Shown: positions 1-11,290 of the stretch, piece after piece
Layout of the letters: the number at the start of each line of letters is the position of its first letter
Position numbering within the stretch: the stretch's first letter is position 1
NCBI GenBank assembly: GCA_932521025.1
Contig: OW051473.1
Span: 1,426,001-1,490,000 of the forward strand
From: Oscheius onirici
Lineage: Eukaryota; Nematoda; Chromadorea; Rhabditida; Rhabditidae
DNA: 64,000 nucleotides
Direction of reading: 5' to 3'
Notes under the pieces: model-generated
Databases searched by the model: none
What the model was told of the DNA's origin: nothing
Seen by the model: the letters and a program-made list of their open reading frames with translations, nothing else
Made by a program: the position numbers and the translations under genes

Positions 1-160
1 CTATAATTCCGATCTTCAAGAGGTAGGTTTACTATTTCTCTCTCGGAAAATTCAAGTAAAAACTGCCAAGAGACGCAGGAACCCATTTCATTACACAGAG
101 CTATTTTAACAGCGCACTGCCGGGGTTGCCAAACCCTGTCGTGCTAGTGGGATGCCATCG

Positions 161-233
161 GCCCGGTTAGCTCAGTCGGTAGAGCACCAGACTCTTAATC
201 TGGCTGTCGCGGGTTCGAGCCCCGCATCGGGCT
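161..233 (+). tRNA. tRNA-Lys (anticodon CTT)
   Basis: A complete cloverleaf can be drawn. The acceptor stem starts GCCCGGT and closes with ATCGGGC plus discriminator T, with one G-U pair. The D-arm holds the A box TAGCTCAGTCGG. The anticodon stem CCAGA/TCTGG frames the loop CTCTTAA, giving anticodon CTT (reads AAG). The T-arm holds the B box GGTTCGAGCC. No intron is visible. The gene stands alone about 480 bp upstream of the EDRF1-like gene. Confidence 0.97.
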
Positions 234-335
234 TTCACATTTTTTATGTTTTGCTAAGCGCTGAAAGACTATTCTCATGTCAGTGTGCTTGATTTTCATC
301 GTAAACAATCTCAAACTTAATCCAATACTTAAAAG

Positions 336-405
336 AGTTCCGGATAGTCAAGTGGATAGGATGACAGTCTATGAAGAAAGCGATCGCAAGTTCAATCCCG
401 GGTGG
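336..405 (+). repeat. Degenerate tRNA-like sequence
   Basis: An A-box-like stretch (TAGTCAAGTGG) is followed about 40 bp later by a B-box-like stretch (AGTTCAATCCC), the order and spacing of an RNA polymerase III internal promoter. No acceptor stem or sensible anticodon arm can be closed, so this is not a working tRNA. It could be a decayed tRNA or the head of a tRNA-derived SINE. The flanks show no similarity by eye to the SINE copies near 35 and 40.6 kb. Confidence 0.3.
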
Positions 406-716
406 TAGTACACGAAGGTAGTCTACCCTGGCATCTCTCGCCAGCCTAGCCTGTCCAGCGGATCCCGTAGCTTGAGCAACCCTGATCATTCAACGCGCTC
501 ACCATCACTCCAAGAACCCTCTTCTCTTCGGATGTGATCTCGGTCAGGTGAACTGCCTTGAATACCGAATAAACAGTTTTTTAAACAGCTTTTAAAAACA
601 GTTTAAAAGAGTGAACTATACAAACCAAATACACCTGCCCTGAATGAGGCTTTTGATATTAAAAAACCTTCATGTAAGGGCATACTATTAATATAATTTA
701 CGGTAACTTATTTCAG

Positions 717-3700
717 ATGGCCGATCAATTCGCCCTGGCCTTCATCAATCGACGACCAGATCAGCAAACTGTGGCTACAATGGCTCCAATTGGCACAAAC
801 ATCAGCCGTCTCCCCAAAAACGTAACGAGTCTTTGCTATTTGTACCGGTTTTTTATATTTCAGAAAACATACAGTGAAGGATTCAAAGCATTTTTCGAGT
901 CGAGTTATGAACCAAACTTTGAGACAAGGTTGGATCTTTTTCGTTTCAATCTTACAGTCTTTTTAGTCTCGACATGGGTTTTTCATTTGTGGAAGACGAA
1001 CTGGATTGCAAGTTTGCCGGAAGCTCAACTGCGCTGAAAAAGTTGTTTATGGAGCCGTATAGAGCTGGACCGCTGTCACTTTTCTGCCATCGCATAGGAA
1101 AAACAATCTACGTGGACATGGACGATAGCGTCAAAGACGAATCTTTTAAAGAGGTAATTTTTTCATAATTTTGTTTGAAAAACAGCAAGAAATTTCTTTT
1201 TTTTTTATTTAGAAATGTTCGTCTTTTCAGAAAGTTCAAGACTTTAACCACGACCAAGGCTACATTCCGTACAGCTCCTATACTTCCAGCACCGGTTTAA
1301 CACTTTACGAGAATTTAATTTGGAACTGGTTAGTCATTTTTACTCCCCTTCACAAAATGTTTTGAGCAAGGAAGCGAGTGACACATGGAGAGAACACATG
1401 GGTATGTGGAGAGCAACAGAACTTGCTCTTGACTTTTCAAAGTCAGCTCTCAGTCCCATGTTTGACAGTTACAGCTACAAAATAGAGCCACAGGTACGGT
1501 CAAATTCGTTCATTATTCTGTTTTTTAGAATTCTTTGAGCGGCGAGGCTTATATCTGGGAGTTCCACAACACGAAAATGCTTGTAGACTCGGAACTGCCG
1601 ATATTTGGAGGAGGAAACTATCCAGCTCTTACCATACGGCTTAGGTTTGTGAAAAGTGATAATAAAATGTGAATAGTTACGATATTTAGCAGCTCATTTA
1701 CCTTTAATTTCAAAGTAAAGGTGGTAACAATGATGGCATCGCACTTAAATAAAAAACTTTAGAAACGAGAACAACAATTTCAGCGAGGGAAACGGGATGC
1801 CTATCTCGGTCCTTACGGGAGTCGACATGCTTCTTGACCAGTTAATGCATCATATCAAGGAAACTATTGTCGTCCACCAAGTCGAAGGAAGTGTTCAGGT
1901 CAGATTGCCCTTTCCTATTTATTTTTGTCATTTTAGAAGTACGATGTCGTCGTCCAGAACCAAATTCCGTATTTGGAAGGTTCTGAGTTTGACTCAACAA
2001 AGCTACAAGCCATCACTTCCAACATGTATAGCTTCCTCAGCTCGAACATGACCCAGCAAGGGCACACTTACTGGCTTTGTCGAGGTAACTGTTTTGGTTT
2101 CTTTTTTTTCAATTCACTATTCAGAAACGGGCAGCAACGAACTACGACTGTACGATTTGACAGCAATTTGCCCGGATCAGGCTCTAAACAAGCATAAGAA
2201 TCCTTTTTTGATGCCGGTCGTCAATTTGATGTACAAGGTAAATGAGATCGTTTTTTTGTTTATAAGATTATTAATGGTCATGGTCAGAGAGAAAACAGGT
2301 TAGCTAACATGTTAATTCGATCTTTTCCCAGACCTTTTCATGACGGATTTACGATGAATCGAACATCGAAGCATTCTCTAAAGAACTTTTAAATTCTTCA
2401 TCGCATTCTTGGTGTAATGTCATTTATGACGCTTTGAGTTTGTTTTTCTTATTGTTCGATACCTAGAGATTGAATGAATTTTAGATATCGATAAAGCTGA
2501 TCACAGAGACACTCGACTACCGCTCCCCGAAAGTGACAAATGTGGCTTGGGGGTTGTTGACGGCTACAGACAAACTACTGGAGAATGCTCATGTTCCAGA
2601 GGTACGTATGAACGTTTTGCCAGAGCTTTCAGTAATAACGAGGCATTTTCTCAGTTCCGTGCCTGCATAAACTACTTGCTTGCTGGTATCTACCTCAGCT
2701 ACGAACCGAAATCAGCAAAGAGGCAGAAAAAGAGCAGCGATCAAGACCATCTAGTAAAGGGACTGTCGGAAGAACTCTTTCAAGGATACGAGAGATTCCC
2801 GGGCATCGGAGTAATCAACGTAAATCGTTTTTATGTTCACGTTTAGTATGAATATAGGTTAATGAACTAAAGGATAACGATGGAATTGAAGGAGAAGAGG
2901 CCTCTTGTGGTCCACCAGGAAAAAAGTATCAGATTCCGAACAGCCGTCTACGAATCGACAGTGCCAATCAGGCTTTGGATTATTGCAAAGAAGTGAGTCT
3001 CTACTTTATTCAGTTTTAAATTCAAAGGCAACAAAAAAGCGACAAGGACTTGAAAATTAAATGGACTACGTTACGTGCATGATTCAGGGGGAAGCATATT
3101 TTGTTTTCGGAGAAAATGGATACTAAAATAAGTTAGAACCCTATAAAGAGCCAGATGCATTCGTTACATATACAGCTGTGCGACCACGCAGCGATGACCT
3201 TATCGTTTCGGTGAACGAGTGGGCAGATTGATGAACATGCTCCGAAAGATGGAGGACGGCTGTTTGATTACCTGAAATGTTCAGTTTTCTCAGTTTGAAG
3301 CAGCATTTTGGACGTAAAGTTGGACATCCAAAACTTTGATTACTTTCTTTGTAAAGAACAGCTTTTTTTAAAGCCTAACTCACCACGAAGTAGTTTCTTG
3401 ATGGCATCCCGGTACTGTTTAAGATAGGCAACAATGATGAGCCCTTCAACAATTTTTGCAATAGTGACGAGAAGTGTCCAAATCTTCGATTCCTTCAGTT
3501 CAAGGAAAGTTGATCCGGAAATCATTTTTATGAAGTACACAAACTGTGGCAGAAGCATAAAGATGCACAGAATTATGGCCTAGAAATTGATTAAAATCTG
3601 CTGGAAAAGCCCATACCTGAAAGCCGAGGGCGCGCAGAAGGGCGGTTTGAATGCGTTTTGCATGGTACTTCATGTCTGACATTTCGTCTATTTTCAGTTT

Positions 3701-6700
3701 TGTGGCGATGAAAAAGAAACTGATGAGAGCCGGAACAAAGATGAAAATGGGAACTTGAATGAGTGCGTATATATATACACCACGCATAATGATCGTTCTT
3801 GGAAAACCCGACAACCAGCATTGAACTGTGGCTGTCCAGTGCAGACGTGACATTTACAGCCAAAATGGACGTCACATTCTAAATATTTTCATTTCATAGC
3901 TCAAATGTAGTCACACCTTAGGAGCTTCAGTTTCGGCGCAGATATCAAAACTGCAGATTCCGCACCGACTTACGATTAGAGTGATTCCAAAGACCAGCTG
4001 GTAAAGTAATGGTCCTCCGTGAACCATGTGATGGGCAATGTTTGGTCTGCAATACACGAACGTTCTCAGTATACTTGGGCAACTCGAATCGACATGGCCT
4101 GCGAGTCGGCTCGACTCGACGCGAGGTGCCCCACGAATCGGCTTGACTCGACTCGACTAGGCCCGCGAGTCGGCTCGACTCGACTCGAGTCGAGCCGATT
4201 TTTTTTAATAATTATTTGACTCAACAAACGGGAAATAACAAAAGATTTACTTCATTTCTTCGTATTTGAGCCGCTGAATTTGAAAAAAATTTGAAAAAAA
4301 TCGACTCGACTCGACATGGCCTACGAGCCGACTCGACTCGGGTCGGTACAGAGCTCGACTCGAATCGGCTCGTGACTCGACTTTTCGACTCGACGCCCAA
4401 ATATAGTTCTCAGTAGTGTCAGTAGAAATGCTTTTATCTACGCGCACAAATAACTTTGACCACATAAACGTTACCTAACCACCACCACATAGCGATGCAG
4501 AAACAGGACAACCAAGTAAATGCACCTACTGTAGTCGAAGAAGCATAACAGGCTGGTTCCATAGTATGTCGCATATGGCACGCGCGAAATGAAGTTAATG
4601 GGGTTGGAATACGTCACAAAGGCATGATCCGATACCAAAGATACCTTAAGTTTCGAAATATCATCTAAATATCGTATCAAACAAGCTTACTGGAGAGAAC
4701 GCCCCTAGAAGTATGCAATGCAGTGTATTGTAGATACAGTATCCGGTTAGAACTTGTCTGTACTTTCCAATATTCCACTTCTTTTGGTAAGCCACAACTG
4801 CAGCCGCAAAGCAGTTGACAACTCCTCCAATGCTGCCGAAGATGATTTGAAAAATGGCGACAAGATCGGACATTCTAAACGTCTACAAATTTTTTAAGCG
4901 TAAGAGAAAGAGATTGAAATTGAGTGCTCTAGTTCAAGCGGATCGGGAAATTTAAAGAGTAACAAAAGTGCTGCTTAAAAGAAGCCTTCGGCTAGGCCAG
5001 AATGCCAGAACCGCTTCAGGACTCATTGGCATTGGTCCCGTCACGAACTTTCTTATTTTTCATTGTTTGACGCTTTGCACTCGTTTTTTTCGTTTTCAAA
5101 GCATGTTTATTCAATTCGGCATAAAGTTTTACATCAGTTACGTCTATTCCGACATCAAAATTATTGTGCTCAGGAAAGGAAAAAACAGGAAGGAACAAAA
5201 ACACTGTTTTCGCCTTTTCCTTCCAGTTTTGCTTTATTTTTGATATCGGAATGTACGTATCTTATGTAAAATTTGATGCCGAATCGATTAATCATAGTTT
5301 GGAACCCAAAAAACGAGTGTAAACCGTCGAAAATGCGAAAATAAAAATCTTGGGATGAGATCGTGTCGGGACCCGCTGTAATCGTGACGGAACCAGCGCA
5401 ATTGGTCTCGCAGCGATTTTTCGAAGCCGGAGACACGCTTTAACGCCTTGCTCTATATCAATTTTCAGGCTTTGAGCTGGCTGGAGAAGTGCCGACACGA
5501 CGATGAGGAAATTCCTTATGTGGCCGACAGCCTCGACGACATCGCAGCCTACGCAGAACATGAGTGTAAGTGGGAGATAAAGGGGCAGAAATGACTGCAC
5601 CAATTAAGTTGCATTCAAAATAACATGGGAAATGTCTACTTTTCGACTCTGGGAAAGAGTTAAACGTAGGTAATATACCTTTCTGGATGCTGATCTAACG
5701 ACCACTCTAAACGAATGCAGTTGGAGTTCGAAGAGAAATTTGCTTTGAGATTTAAGAAAAGGAGGGTGAAGAGAAAAGTGTGAAACCAGGAAGAATTCGT
5801 CTCTTTTGAATAGTCAGATGTAAGTTCGCATGTCTTCTCCTATGATAAACAGACAGTTACCGTAGAACTTGCATAATACGGCCTTAATTGTAGTCGGGAT
5901 TGCGTGTAGGTCTTTCAAAACAACAGTTACGCAAGCGAAAATCAGTGAAATATTTTCAAAGTTTGATTTTCAGACGTAACCGAAGACGCCGTATTCAACC
6001 ATCTTCGTCATGCACTGCTTCTCCGCTCCGCCACAGCTTATCTCATCTTGGCCAGCCAGGCTGCTCTCCTGTACAAAGGAATCAAAATGTTCAAGTATGC
6101 ACAAGCTGGACTCCAATGCTGCAGTGAGTATTCCCTTGTTTAGCCAAAATGTGATTTCAGATTCCGTTTTGAGCGGTGTCCCTTCTAAAAGACACGAGTC
6201 TGCCGCTCGTTCCTTGATCCCAACGCTCACTGCCTGCGTCGTAAAGGCTATTCTGCTTCTCTGCACCTGTCTTCAAGACATTAACTCGTTGGCACTCAGC
6301 TTCCGAGAAACTGTCATCTTGAAGATTGCCAATGAAAACGTGAATCTACTGGGTACGATTTTTGCAATAAGTTTTATCTAGACAATTAATTTCAGACAAG
6401 TACAATTTTACCCGTGCTCTTTCGTTCAAAGGCTCAAAGGCCACAGTTGCCGATTGGACATCACGACTAGATGCAGTAGTCGGAAAGTTCATTCCCATTC
6501 TCCAAGAAGACTTTTCCGGTCGGAAAAAGCTCCAAACGAGGTTTCTGGTCGATATTCTTTTCGACGAATACGAGGTGAATTTATGATCACTTTCATATTC
6601 TTGCTTCTCTTCCAGGCTGCAAGTAAAATTGCCCAAGTTTTGACTGAAATTGGTGGCCTGATCATCAAGGGAATTCAAATAAAAATACAGGGACGACAGG

Positions 6701-8055
6701 AGGAAGAAATTGCTCGGCTTTTTGATGGCACACCGGAGATGACTGTTCACTCGGCTGTTCACTTTTATGACAAGGTGCGTGGCTCCTAACGCTTATTGAG
6801 AAAGACAGACAGAAAGATAGAGACAGAGAGAAAGACAGACAGAGTCTGAGAGGCCCTCTCATTCACAATTTCAGTCCATCGAGATCATCGAGATGTGTCC
6901 AGACAAGGAGGACTACAACAAGATCAAGAGTATCCTTCTCATCAATTCAGTCATCGCCAAAAAAGTTTGGATGATTGTAGGACACGCAAAGAAGGCCGAT
7001 TTTATGGAGCAGAACAGGCTAGCAGAAGAAGTAAGTAACGTTTCTCCTTTTCACGTGTTACTAGAACAATTTCACCGCCACTTTGTAAATCTTACAGGTG
7101 TTTTCCGTCTACCACAAGGCATTCAGCTACATGCCGAAGGAATTGAGAACGAGTGACGGAATGGATATCCACGTCCGCTGCCTTATTGAATACAGTGACA
7201 TTCTGCTCATGTTCACCAGCGAGAACGCCAACGATCTTGACAAACATTTCCCTGTGAGACTATCGCCAATCTTTTTATGAACTAAAACTTTAGGGAAGGC
7301 GGAAAGCCTACTTTGAGACCTGTCTACGGAATTATGACCCTCTCTTTCAAAACCACAGACTGATCCCCAAGTCATGCCTGACCCGACTGGTGACGTACAA
7401 GATCCACGTCTTGTTCATGATTTTGACGATTCTTGGATTGGAACTGAACCTGGCAGAAGTAGGAGAACCGGCTCGATGCCCAGCCATGACAAAGAAAATA
7501 CGACAATCTGTCAAGCAGTATATGGACTTTTTCGAAAAGTGTCTACACTTTGTGGAAACCTTGAAGGAGTTTGACATTGAGGACATTGGAAAAAGGCCAG
7601 AGCCGAACTTTTGCAAGGATATCGTCCCCTGCTTCACCAGCTGCAATTGTAATTTTTAAAGAAAAGTTACACGTTTAAAAATCTTTTTAACTTTTCCATT
7701 CAAACTTTTTCAGTGACCGGACCTGAAAAGATCCGTATTCTTAAACTCACAGCTGCATGGGCTAAAGCTCTTCTGGAGATCGTACCTCTCTCAACAGAAA
7801 ACGACGTCAAATCTGCTCAACAGTACGCGTTGCGAGCTACTGTTGAACTGAAAAGCATAGCCAGTGGGATGAAGAGAGTGGTAAGTATTGAAAACATTAT
7901 ATCACCAAGTTAATGTTTAGGTAGACAGAAATTCGGAGAAAAAGCTGAACAAGGTGGATAACTGTCTGGTGTTAAAAAGCTGCAATGGAAACACCATCGA
8001 TCTCATCAATACCATTCGAATGAAGCTGGCAGAAGTTATCAGCATAATGTCCTAG
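717..8055 (+). CDS. EDRF1-like protein (erythroid differentiation-related factor 1 homologue)
   Basis: Many-exon gene whose predicted product follows animal EDRF1 from end to end. Human EDRF1 is described as a transcription-related factor with TPR-like repeats; its biochemical role is poorly known. Recognisable blocks, in order, are the 'PIFGGGNYPAL' and 'PISVLTGVD' region, 'QNQIPYLE', 'GHTYWL', 'LYDLTAICP' and 'NPFLMPVVNLMYK', then helical TPR-like blocks ('LRHALLLRSATAYLILASQ', 'HFYDKSIEIIE', 'AYFETCLRNY'), ending at TAG 8053-8055. The ATG at 717 directly follows a TTTCAG acceptor, consistent with a trans-splice site. Early exons are 717-821, 864-928, 967-1153, 1231-1328, 1367-1493 and 1529-1643. 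The intron 2993-5468 (2.5 kb, phase 0: ...YCKE|ALSW...) is by far the longest and carries a gene on the other strand. Exon ends in the middle part are less certain than the overall identity. Confidence 0.85.
3340..4873 (-). CDS. Nematode-type seven-transmembrane chemoreceptor (serpentine receptor), nested in an EDRF1 intron
   Basis: The minus-strand exons encode a chain of hydrophobic helices. The N-terminus from ATG 4873 holds TM1 ('FQIIFGSIGGVVNCFAA') and TM2. After a 46-nt intron come TM3 ('CIYLVVLFLHRYVVVV', with an HRY in the usual DRY position), then TM4 ('LYQLVFGITLIVS'), an extracellular loop with N-V-T glycosylation sites, TM5 ('FIFVPALISFFFIA'), TM6 ('AIILCIFMLLPQFVYF') and TM7, with a short basic tail ending at 3340. 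This is the layout of str/srd/srh-type nematode receptors; I cannot assign the subfamily. Such receptors sit in sensory-neuron membranes and couple to G proteins. The whole gene lies inside EDRF1 intron 2993-5468 on the opposite strand. The intron between TM3 and TM4 holds the GACTC repeat. The splice joint before TM5 has more than one solution. Confidence 0.75.
4074..4400. repeat. GACTC-rich foldback element, copy 1
   Basis: About 320 bp made of degenerate (GACTC)n / (GAGTC)n arrays on both sides of an A/T-rich centre. The ends TTGGGCAACTCGA and TCGACGCCCAA are roughly inverted repeats. The inner flanks also pair: a GTCGAGCCGATTTTTTTT stretch near 4185 is answered in reverse by AAAAAAATCGACTCGAC near 4297. 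The element lies in an intron of the chemoreceptor gene and thus also inside the large EDRF1 intron. A second copy with the same order of parts is at 46325-46595. Confidence 0.8.
5020..5380. repeat. Imperfect foldback (inverted repeat)
   Basis: The left arm (about 5031-5170) and right arm (about 5235-5380) are reverse complements with mismatches. Matching stretches include TCCCGTCACGA / TCCCGACACGA, CACTCGTTTTTT and ATTCGGCATAAAGTTTTACAT / ATTCGGCATCAAATTTTACAT. The same short peptide can be read on both strands, which is how the symmetry shows. The centre is itself purine-rich then pyrimidine-rich. It probably is an old non-autonomous transposon inside the EDRF1 intron. No target-site duplication is obvious. 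Confidence 0.7.
6800..6845. repeat. (AGAC/AGAG)n microsatellite
   Basis: A purine-rich run of AGAC/AGAA/AGAG units lies in a short intron of the EDRF1-like gene. It leaves the flanking exons intact. Confidence 0.85.
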
Positions 8056-9166
8056 TCAAGTTTTGTACATATTTTTCCAACAACCCGTATATTCTCTCAC
8101 CAAAACCTTGTCTTTTCCATGCATAGTCTGCCAACTCTGTGATACTCTGATGACCATATCCCAATAATTCTGTGATGACTGATGTTTTTGTTTTGTTAAT
8201 TACATTCCTAAACGTCATAAAGCAATATAGTGGAAAATATTCACAACTTTTTTTGAACTTTCGTAGTAAACAAAAACAAAATCATTGTATAAGCAGTCTG
8301 CAACTCTCAGTTCATTTTGACCGCAAGCTGAAAGGGCATAATGCGAGCATCCAGTTCCTTTTCAATAACTTCATCCTACACTCATCCCAAACAGTTTTGC
8401 AGTCTGCGCAGAGATGATTTTCCCACGCAGTTCTGGGGGACAAGAACAGATACCACTCTCTAATTGTGCTATCCGACCAGTCTGCACCCTTTTAATAATC
8501 AATGCTCCTCAGTTAACACAGCGACGTATTTTGTATCTTGTGGGGAAGAGGCCGTAGACAACATGTTCTTTATGTCGGTTTGTGATATGCCTATGACTTT
8601 ATTTATTTATTTTTGCCCCCTCTTGCGTCTTACCGCCATAAGACATCCCTTAATCAAGTAACATGTGTACAATGTCAAAGCCGATTTCACAATATAGGAA
8701 AGCATCCTCGCCCAATTTTAAACGCGTTGTACTGTTAGTCATCTCTTCATCGATTTCCATTTGTTTCAGGCCTCTCTTCGACAATTTTGCCCTCCTCCCC
8801 AGTCTTATATATCGTGCAACACCAAAGTGAATCTCTACCCATCAAATGTTTTCATTGTTCCTGTAATGAGAAATCAAAAAAGTAGCAGCAGTCGATTTTT
8901 CTTTTAGTACTCTGCTTGATTTGCCGTATTAGTATCGCAGACCTACCAGTGCTCGTTTACGCGTGTGAATCCCACTTGGCGACTTGCGCAGACCGATACG
9001 TCAGGCACTCTGTTTTTGGTGGGACTCTAGACAGAAGTTCTGTTGTCTGTGCCCATGCGAAAAGTTTATGATCTCCCTTGACTACTGTCGTTAACATAGG
9101 GTTGTTACAGCTCTTTCGTTTTTGTCAGCCAACTTTTGAAAATTGTTCGGTTCAGGCTGAGCAGTA
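8056..9166. other. 3' UTR of EDRF1-like gene and intergenic DNA
   Basis: No supported coding region is visible in about 1.1 kb. The first part is presumably the 3' UTR of the upstream gene. Near the right end, TTCGGTTCAG followed by GCTGAGCAGTA and ATG looks like a splice or trans-splice acceptor for the next gene. The rest is A/T-rich and featureless to me. Confidence 0.6.
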
Positions 9167-9409
9167 ATGGACCACTTCGAGAATACCACGCCCACCAACT
9201 ACGAGCAGTTGGTCAAGCAGGACCATCTGACCCGTCTCTACAGGATGTACTTCCAGGGTACGTTTCTTTTCTGTACATTTTAAAAAGACTCAGAAGGAAA
9301 GCGCAACGAGCTCAACGTCGCCGAGTTTGAGAAGGCCGTTTCCGAGGGACGCGTGCACATCAGTGTCACCCCGGCTGAGAACTTCGCTGCTCCTAACACC
9401 AAGAAATAA
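9167..9409 (+). CDS. Small conserved-looking orphan protein (about 68 aa)
   Basis: Two exons (9167-9257 and 9294-9409) are joined across a 36-bp intron that ends in CTCAG. The product starts MDHFENTTPTNYEQL and ends ENFAAPNTKK, with a charged middle. Codons are mostly C- or G-ended (CTC, ACC, AAG, GTC), unlike the surrounding DNA, as expected for a strongly expressed gene. TAA is followed at once by GTAAGG, and a TTTCAG lies about 40 bp on, so the 3' UTR seems to have an intron. No signal peptide or membrane segment is visible. I do not recognise the family. Confidence 0.7.
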
Positions 9410-10240
9410 GGTAAGGTCAAACTTTCCCTCTTTTGGACTCAATATCTTTCAGAGACTGTACCATCGGACTACCAGTGCGCTGTTTTTAGGTCTTCTCTTC
9501 TCTTCACTTTCTTTCGACCGTAATAATAACTGTATGGTAAACAAATAAAAAAATTTCTTAGACACGTTATTGTTTTGCTCATCCACTCCATTGAAAACAT
9601 TTTCGATTCTACAGGCTCGGAAAGGTCCTTTTTCAGCAAAAAAAGATGAGTAACAAAATAGCCTGGCCGCGACTGGAGTCGATCATTTCATTGCGCATTA
9701 CCTAAGAAACTTTTTCAAATCCCACTTTCATTTATGATACAGCGCATGAAATTTGTCGGTTTGAAACTGCGCCAACGTTTCTCGCTTTTCTCGAGCCGAG
9801 CCTTCGCACACGAACGGACTACCACAGTTCAACTTTAAAAGAATTGGCGGCATTCTGAAAAATCTTCCTAGTGTATCCGAAATAATAAATTCGGTAGTTG
9901 TATCTTCTTCTACCAGTTACCGCCTCCAAACCGAAAAATGGGTGTCTTCTAATAGTTGTTCACAGTTCGCTGAAGGTTTTTGGTTACACGGTTACGGTAT
10001 AAAAACGATCTTTTGATAGGCCACCTCTTTTCTGGTTTGCCGTTCATATTTTCCATGAATTGGAGCAGCTAGTTGCTAGGGAATCGCGTGACTTTACTTC
10101 GACAGCTTTTGTAGCAGTGCTGGGCAGAGCTGGGCTCTGTCGATCAGAATTGTACCTTCAGTTTTCTGCTTTCTTCTCGCCTCCTGTTTCTAATTTCAAG
10201 ATACTGACTTAAACTTTTATTCATTCTAAAAAAAAGCAGA
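9410..10240. other. 3' UTR and intergenic region
   Basis: An AATAAA at about 9543-9548 can serve as the polyadenylation signal of the small upstream gene. The remaining 700 bp has no supported coding region. AAAAAAGCAG immediately before ATG 10241 resembles an acceptor. Confidence 0.6.
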
Positions 10241-10939
10241 ATGGGTCGCCGCAACCGTAACCGTCGTCAGACTAGAACAGAACCACCTCCTGGCACCCGG
10301 CGTGTTAAAAACATGGTTGTAGAAGACCAACGTACGAATACGCCAGAGAACAAGGTCGATTGGACTAAGCTTCAGCCCGAACTGGTTGATAGATACTACG
10401 ATGGAGAGAACATCAACCGTCTAATCAACCAGATCGTTTATGATGTAAGAGACTGCATTGATTGATTATTTGCCAAGAGTTTAGCCAGAAATGAGAAAGT
10501 ACACAAAATCAAACAATCCTGGTTTCCTCGCAACTTTGGATCGGTACAAAAAGCAATGCTCTGCTAGGAGAAAAAACGAAGATGAGTTTGTGATTATATT
10601 ATCTTTGAAATCTCCCAACAATGGGTAGATAACAACCTTAAAAGTTACGAATAAAACCTGCTTTCAGAGAAGAGCCTACTCAAGAATCCGCGTCAGATGA
10701 GTTCTGCTATAGCTGCCCGTGAAGAAGTCGAGAGTGCTTTGGAAAGCGAATTTGCAAAGACGACGATAAGCGATCTCATCAAGCTGGCCTTCGACGACGA
10801 AGTGGCAACAGACACAGACGAAGCTTCTTCAGTAGATGACACTCCGGATTTCTGTCAGCCAGGTTCCAGCAAACTTCCGAAAAGTGGTGGGAGTGAAGAA
10901 GGTGGCTCAAGCGGATCCAACTATGTTTCATATGCATGA
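10241..10939 (+). CDS. Hypothetical protein with basic N-terminus and acidic/Ser-Gly-rich C-terminus
   Basis: Three exons are likely. The first (10241-10443) starts MGRRNRNRRQ after an AAGCAG acceptor. The second begins after TTTAG near 10482 (PEMRKYTKSNNPGF...). The third lies after CTTTCAG near 10668 and runs to TGA 10937-10939. The N-terminal 30 residues are Arg-rich. The middle is helical and charged. The end is acidic then Gly/Ser-rich (ATDTDEASSVDDTP...). A nuclear or RNA-binding role is possible from composition only. The phase of the second intron is unclear: the simplest donor and acceptor do not agree. Family not recognised. Confidence 0.55.
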
Positions 10940-11219
10940 AATTGTGTATATTTGATAACATTTGTTAAACAGACCCATGTTTCTACCTTTGTATGACGTC
11001 CAGACTTTTACAAAAACAATTTACACATAGTGATAGACTGCCAGTTGTCCTTCAATTCTTAAAGACGAAGGGCAAAAATTGAAACGTTCTCTGTGCTAAA
11101 ATCGAATCTCCGTTTAACAATATCGACTTCCGGTAATCCGCAAACTGATACTGAACTAAATGGAAATGGAAACCATTTAATTTTTGTAAGATTTTTAACC
11201 GATTCTTTAAAAAAGATTT

Positions 11220-11290
11220 GCGTTCGGGGGGAATCGAACCCCCGTCGAATGCTTGGAAGGCATCCATGCCGACCATTACACCACGAACGC
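11220..11290 (-). tRNA. tRNA-Gly (anticodon TCC)
   Basis: On the minus strand a full cloverleaf reads GCGTTCG...CGAACGC. It has A box GTGGTGTAATGG, anticodon loop CTTCCAA on a GATGC/GCATT stem (anticodon TCC) and B box GGTTCGATTCC. No intron. It lies tail to tail with tRNA-Pro 120 bp away. Confidence 0.96.

Noticed and set aside
4019..4465. Ser/Arg-rich open frames over the GACTC array, resembling RS domains
   Set aside because: They are translations of a simple repeat within an intron, readable on both strands, with no start or splice context.
5450..8055. KIF-binding protein (KIFBP) as the identity of the right half of the first gene
   Set aside because: Some helical blocks resemble KIFBP, but the block order fits the C-terminal half of EDRF1 better, and the exon at 5469 joins in phase 0 to the EDRF1 exon ending at 2992.
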